Program-made: the position numbers and the translations under genes
Assembly (NCBI GenBank): GCA_039817415.1
Contig: JBCBVV010000038.1
Span: 1 to 63,978, forward strand
DNA from: JALEFZ01 sp039817415
Lineage (GTDB): Bacteria > Bacteroidota > Bacteroidia > J057
Direction: 5' to 3'
DNA length: 63,978 bases
The notes under the pieces: model-generated
What the model saw: only the letters and a program-made list of their open reading frames with translations
What the model was told of the DNA's origin: nothing
Databases searched by the model: none
Part shown: one piece after another, positions 61,901 to 63,978 of the stretch
Numbering within the stretch: position 1 is the stretch's first letter
How the letters are laid out: the number at the start of each line of letters is the position of its first letter

Positions 61901-62497
61901 ATACTTCTTTCTGTTGGCTTCTGAAACATTTTCATAGTACATTACATCGCCAACCTTCTTCACTTTAGAAATTCCCACCAAAACGAAGTTTTTGTTGTCC
62001 TCTTCGCTGAAAGGATTGCTCTTATTGGCATAGTAGAAAATCAAGCTTTGATTAGGAGCAACTTCTTTGAAAAAGTCTTTAGCGGCTTGTAGTCGCTTAG
62101 CATAATCATAAGTCTGATTTGATCCCGGACCGGCTTTGATATCATCAGAGTACATCTGCTCATATGGCCATATACAGGCAGTAGCTGCCGGAATTTCAAA
62201 TTCAATTCCTCGTGAGTCATCTCGGAAAAAGTCAGGGGGATTACTTTCTCCCTTAACGGCTTTTGTCCCAAACGCATTAATACTATAGGAACAAGGTGGA
62301 ATTCCATCAATAGTCGAGCAGTGGCAACCTGCAACATCATCTTGTTGCTCCCAATCAAGGTTTCTTGCTTTGGAGATTAAATCACCAGGATAAGACTGTT
62401 GACCTACACAGTACGTATTCTTTTTAGGTTCACGACATACATGCCCGTTCCACCCGTCATCATGCCATGCTAGTCTAAGTGATATGTGTTTGTACAT
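58964..62497 (-). CDS. RecD-like helicase with Cys-rich N- and nuclease-like C-terminus
   Basis: A 1177-aa SF1B helicase. Walker A GAAGTGKTT (about residue 604), Walker B IIDETSM (about 694) and VGDPNQLPP, and motif VI TGITRAS (about 1005) are all intact. The N-terminal ~250 residues contain Cys21, 30, 58, 60 and 69, a possible zinc or Fe-S site (W-N-G-H-V-C, T-Y-C, G-C-H-C). The last ~100 residues have a nuclease-like set: SKSEVII (about 1077), LPDFTI (about 1110) and YYWEHVGM (about 1123), as in PD-(D/E)xK enzymes that use E-H in place of E-K. Probably a helicase-nuclease that acts on phage DNA. It fills a 3.6-kb cassette. Confidence 0.85.
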   Translation of the reverse strand: MYKHISLRLAWHDDGWNGHVCREPKKNTYCVGQQSYPGDLISKARNLDWEQQDDVAGCHCSTIDGIPPCSYSINAFGTKAVKGESNPPDFFRDDSRGIEFEIPAATACIWPYEQMYSDDIKAGPGSNQTYDYAKRLQAAKDFFKEVAPNQSLIFYYANKSNPFSEEDNKNFVLVGISKVKKVGDVMYYENVSEANRKKYADGFVWQLPITSHFPNEGFAIPYHKYRDNPEVLERITYFPEIADNFKYGTKHISDDDALIYVERLTEIVGYLEQIDDSENWSERKKWLLGLQNELWKNRGAFPGLTSALEVMEMPELMAYYKDSVARGKDIEAQKTIFLYLNNKNLNGFPSDKITDTELKKYQKNWIIKIESDDKRDLIENVLSRIDLKPNQIKLILNEKRVENGLYVTPKEIIENPFLLQEEFVGEDATDVINFEKIDHAVLTSQELGIEEVVPKDDARRLRGLIVDVLKKEGVHSFIDQESILDAVNRKLANYPDWKKNEFNKGYIEFEQELFDQKIVFRVAEGITYCYLKEVYDQERLVEKHLRNLVGRGDVEINRPYGAKKWVNEILKSDCSLNLKSPEEYRKAVDGQVEVCQQIFTKPLAILSGAAGTGKTTVIKAILKAIQFSSNNTEKCLLLAPTGKASDRMRESTHGSGVDTMTIHQFLAQRGWLNPNFTMKRSGGKRGTDVTTYIIDETSMIDLQLMATLFRAIQWDHAKRLIFVGDPNQLPPIGKGKVFKETIEFVKSAEPDAYGLLEHNMRQMENRIDEKGTGIIDLASLYAQPDDPDHFEVKSDVEDVLNRLNEDSELDKDVKVDVWDNEDILEERLIQAIQSDIEESGSDNIMDYQVISPYRGELFGTTRLNEVLQESLNEQNVRKGKLATITFFDKVIQFTNRAGRKSYWGYNFQTGKNERVAIYNGEMGKVWIDNRDRNRYRYINNIQRFTVKFNRQENYSISFSSDKQVEENIELGYAISVHKAQGSEFKYLYLVIPQSKQTLLSTELIYTGITRASVKLRLFVEKDLSILQSLRRPERSKLKFINSSLFGFEPLPLEFSNMGGWYEEGKIHKTLSQYMVRSKSEVIITNLLVSNEIESFSYEKILYAPDRTFYLPDFTINVNGKTYYWEHVGMLDKPKYKERWEQKVAWYEKHFPGKLLTTYESGDLTIEAQHIIDKIKTT

Positions 62498-62525
62498 TTA
62501 TTATTAATTCTATTCTTTGTTAATT

Positions 62526-62595
62526 GCATACAACGTTTGGGCTATGCGAACGGGCGCAGTGAAGCAAGCTTGGACGAATAGCTTTTTGTTGGGCG
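62526..62595 (-). other. attC-like site C
   Basis: Minus strand: core GCCCAAC, hairpin (arms GCTAT/ATAGC) with a longer imperfect apex, then GTTGTATGC. The first core belongs to the 104-aa cassette; the last starts the helicase cassette. Confidence 0.7.
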
Positions 62596-62598
62596 AAT

Positions 62599-62913
62599 TT
62601 ATATTTCTTTCACTTCTGCATTTTTAAACCACTGCTCACCAATGTGATTCCCATCCATGATCCGCAGCAGATATCTGCCAAACTCATATTCTGTAATTCC
62701 ATCAGCTAAGTCAATTAGCTCCATCTGTTTGAAATTATGAGTAAGAGCCCAAATATTTGCATACCTATCAACTGAAGAAAGTACCAATTTTACACGTGAG
62801 CCTGAATTTTTTGTGCAAGTTATTTCAGTAAGCCATTCCTCACACTTTTCATTTGGCAGCTTGATTCGAATCTCTTCTATCAATGTGAACCTGTAAATAA
62901 TTTTATTTTCCAT
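62599..62913 (-). CDS. Small unknown protein in a cassette
   Basis: A 104-aa soluble protein, mixed alpha/beta. The ATG at 62913 is chosen since an earlier in-frame start lies inside the attC-like site. Notable: an odd series of Trp/Leu positions (ANIWALTHNF) and an acidic end (NAEVKEI). No family recognised. A single-gene cassette of 394 bp. Such small cassettes are often toxin, antitoxin or immunity genes, but nothing here proves it. Confidence 0.6.
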   Translation of the reverse strand: MENKIIYRFTLIEEIRIKLPNEKCEEWLTEITCTKNSGSRVKLVLSSVDRYANIWALTHNFKQMELIDLADGITEYEFGRYLLRIMDGNHIGEQWFKNAEVKEI

Positions 62914-62920
62914 TTTATTT

Positions 62921-62989
62921 CGCCCAACGGTTCGCATAAATGGCGTTGGCAGCTTTTGCTGCCAATGAACATTTTATGCATTGTTGTGC
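62921..62989 (-). other. attC-like site D
   Basis: Minus strand: core GCACAAC, hairpin (outer arms GCATAAA/TTTATGC, inner arms TTGGCAGC/GCTGCCAA, loop AAAA), then GTTGGGCG. The last core starts the 104-aa cassette. The first core should match the start of the OLD-like cassette, which is beyond the window. Confidence 0.7.
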
Positions 62990-63004
62990 TTTCGTTTTCT
63001 TCTT

Positions 63005-63978
63005 TTACATCTTCTTTAAAATCTCTGCAATTTCCATTATTCCACTTTCTTTTTCTTTTAATGCGATGTCGATGTAACACTCTCGTATAGTCAAAGCACT
63101 TCCCTTTAGAACTTCTCCACATATCTTTGCAAAAATTAGTTTTCCTTGGAATTCAATTTTCCAATCGTTTGTTGTTAACAAAGATTCCAATCTGTTTTGT
63201 TCAGTTTCAAGCCATGAAAGGGTTTTAGCTTTCGAGAGGTCGGTGCTCAAAGTATTAATATTCGTTTCGAGTCCCGAAGCTATTTCTTCCTTTACATCAT
63301 CGATGCCTTTGCTATCAATTGAACTAACTTTAGGAACTTTTATTGAATAGTTCGCAGCCACGAAATCTTTGAAGTTCTTATATAAATTGAAGCTAACTGT
63401 CTCTTTTGCTATTCGCTCCATTTCACTTTTTATTCTTGAAACTGATACGTCTAAACCTGATTTATCAAGGTATAAATGAATTGCAACCTTATTTAGTATT
63501 TCTTCATTTAGGAAGTAATTCTCTATATGCCTTCTCTTTAAGCAAATCAGCTTACCATTTGCTTCTAATTCATCAATTTGGTCTTGTCTTAGTCCGTCTC
63601 TATCACGAAGCATATACATATCAACTCCAAAAATTGAAGTTCTTATTTGTTTTTCAACAGCTTTTAATGCTCCAATATTTATTACTGAACCAACTGGACT
63701 AAATTTCAATTCTGGGTTTACTGAAAGCCCAATTTTATGGTATGTTAACCTATCTATACTTGATGATTTTCCTTCAACAAATACTATCTTTTTCCCGACG
63801 GCAAACAAACCAAGGTTCTCTCCAATAAGTTGCACCAAATCATGATGACTGGCGTCAAGCTCACTTAACCTATGAGCTTGGTTGATTCCCGACTGATTGG
63901 TATCAATAAAAAATACATTTCCAGTTGCATAATATGTGGATATTAAGTCTGCTGAGTGTGTAAGAAATATATATTGAT
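63005..63978 (-). CDS. OLD-like ATPase/Toprim protein, 5' end cut
   Basis: The last ~324 codons of a gene that runs off the right edge. At the window edge the frame reads FLTHSADLI, the H-loop of ABC/SMC-like AAA ATPases, then a linker and a Toprim-like domain: KIVFVEGKSSSIDRL (Glu in the first motif) and MYMLRDRDG (Asp-x-Asp), as in OLD-family nucleases and DUF4435 proteins. OLD-family proteins nick or cut DNA and act in phage defence. The in-frame TTG at 63838 is not the start, because coding sequence clearly continues upstream. Confidence 0.82.
   Translation of the reverse strand, partial: QYIFLTHSADLISTYYATGNVFFIDTNQSGINQAHRLSELDASHHDLVQLIGENLGLFAVGKKIVFVEGKSSSIDRLTYHKIGLSVNPELKFSPVGSVINIGALKAVEKQIRTSIFGVDMYMLRDRDGLRQDQIDELEANGKLICLKRRHIENYFLNEEILNKVAIHLYLDKSGLDVSVSRIKSEMERIAKETVSFNLYKNFKDFVAANYSIKVPKVSSIDSKGIDDVKEEIASGLETNINTLSTDLSKAKTLSWLETEQNRLESLLTTNDWKIEFQGKLIFAKICGEVLKGSALTIRECYIDIALKEKESGIMEIAEILKKM

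Larger units (their letters stand above)
55048..63978 (-). mobile_element. Integron-like cassette array, no integrase in window
   Basis: About 8.9 kb in which five units of one or two genes, all minus strand, are each separated by a 64-70-bp imperfect hairpin with 7-9 bp core ends (RYYYAAC/GTTRRRY-like). Each unit starts and ends with the same core: matches over 9/9 (DUF4304), 10/10 (helicase), 10/10 (104 aa) and 9/10 (methyltransferase-DGQHR). This is what integron cassettes show, since the start of each cassette comes from the same circular molecule as its own attC. No integrase or attI site is visible; on this orientation they would be beyond the right edge. The left end is cut by IS256. 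Confidence 0.75.

Noticed and set aside
58131..62989. The repeated palindromes as CRISPR or REP sequences
   Set aside because: They are only four, differ in sequence apart from the cores, lie hundreds to thousands of bases apart with whole genes between, and their cores pair across genes. This does not fit CRISPR or REP.
63005..63838. A complete 277-aa gene starting at TTG 63838
   Set aside because: The frame continues to the window edge with ATPase-like motifs, so this is a partial gene and not a full one.
1..63978. tRNA, rRNA and riboswitch genes
   Set aside because: I looked for tRNA T-arm patterns and rRNA-like blocks by eye and found none that held up.

Overview
The window comes from a member of the Bacteroidota. 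It has a type IX secretion C-terminal sorting domain (622-aa PKD protein), a TonB-dependent receptor with a carboxypeptidase-regulatory-like N-terminus, an IspG carrying the large insertion seen in Bacteroidota, a BlaI/M56 pair, many short lipoproteins with few recognisable Shine-Dalgarno sites, and moderate GC. The family is not certain. A Saprospiria/Lewinella-like lineage is a guess from the style of the helical-repeat paralogues, not something the sequence proves.

Layout. 1-8.5 kb: secreted and outer-membrane proteins (a small barrel, a von Willebrand A lipoprotein and a second barrel in a row), a DJ-1/PfpI protein, a membrane protein and a Tat-exported Gfo/Idh/MocA oxidoreductase. 8.5-13 kb: a methyltransferase, then a four-gene exported operon (two DUF4214-like lipoproteins, a Tat-exported alkaline-phosphatase-like protein and a C-x4-C-H cytochrome-like lipoprotein). 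13-19 kb: a KirBac potassium channel, a duplicated basic secreted protein, a SPOR-like protein, and a BlaI repressor with an M56 membrane protease behind three palindromic operators. 19-30 kb: MFS exporter, saccharopine dehydrogenase-like enzyme, class C serine hydrolase, TonB receptor, membrane adenylate cyclase plus J-domain protein, HAD hydrolase, creatininase-family protein. 30-36 kb: methyltransferase, an orphan contractile-tube protein with two unknown neighbours, and two tandem paralogous helical-repeat proteins. 36-53.4 kb: mostly housekeeping and metabolism (IspG, cystathionine beta-synthase, CPBP protease, twin lipoproteins, LysR with a PLP decarboxylase, MoaC, MurQ, PKD/T9SS protein, acyl-CoA carboxylase beta subunit, thioredoxin-like protein, a flippase-like membrane protein).

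53.7-63.98 kb is a different kind of DNA. An IS256-family element sits at the junction. To its right all genes point the same way and are separated by about 65-bp imperfect hairpins that behave like integron attC sites. The two ends of each gene unit carry the same 9-10 bp core, which is the signature of excisable cassettes. The cassettes hold a DNA methyltransferase plus a DGQHR-domain protein with a nuclease-like N-terminus, a DUF4304 protein, a 1177-aa RecD-like helicase with a C-terminal nuclease-like domain, a 104-aa unknown, and an OLD-like ATPase/Toprim protein cut by the window edge. No integrase is visible, so this is either a cluster of attC sites lacking an integrase or the distal part of a chromosomal integron whose integrase would lie beyond the right edge. 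The content is that of an anti-phage or DNA-modification store. The methyltransferase-DGQHR pair and the large helicase cassette are the best candidates for undescribed systems.
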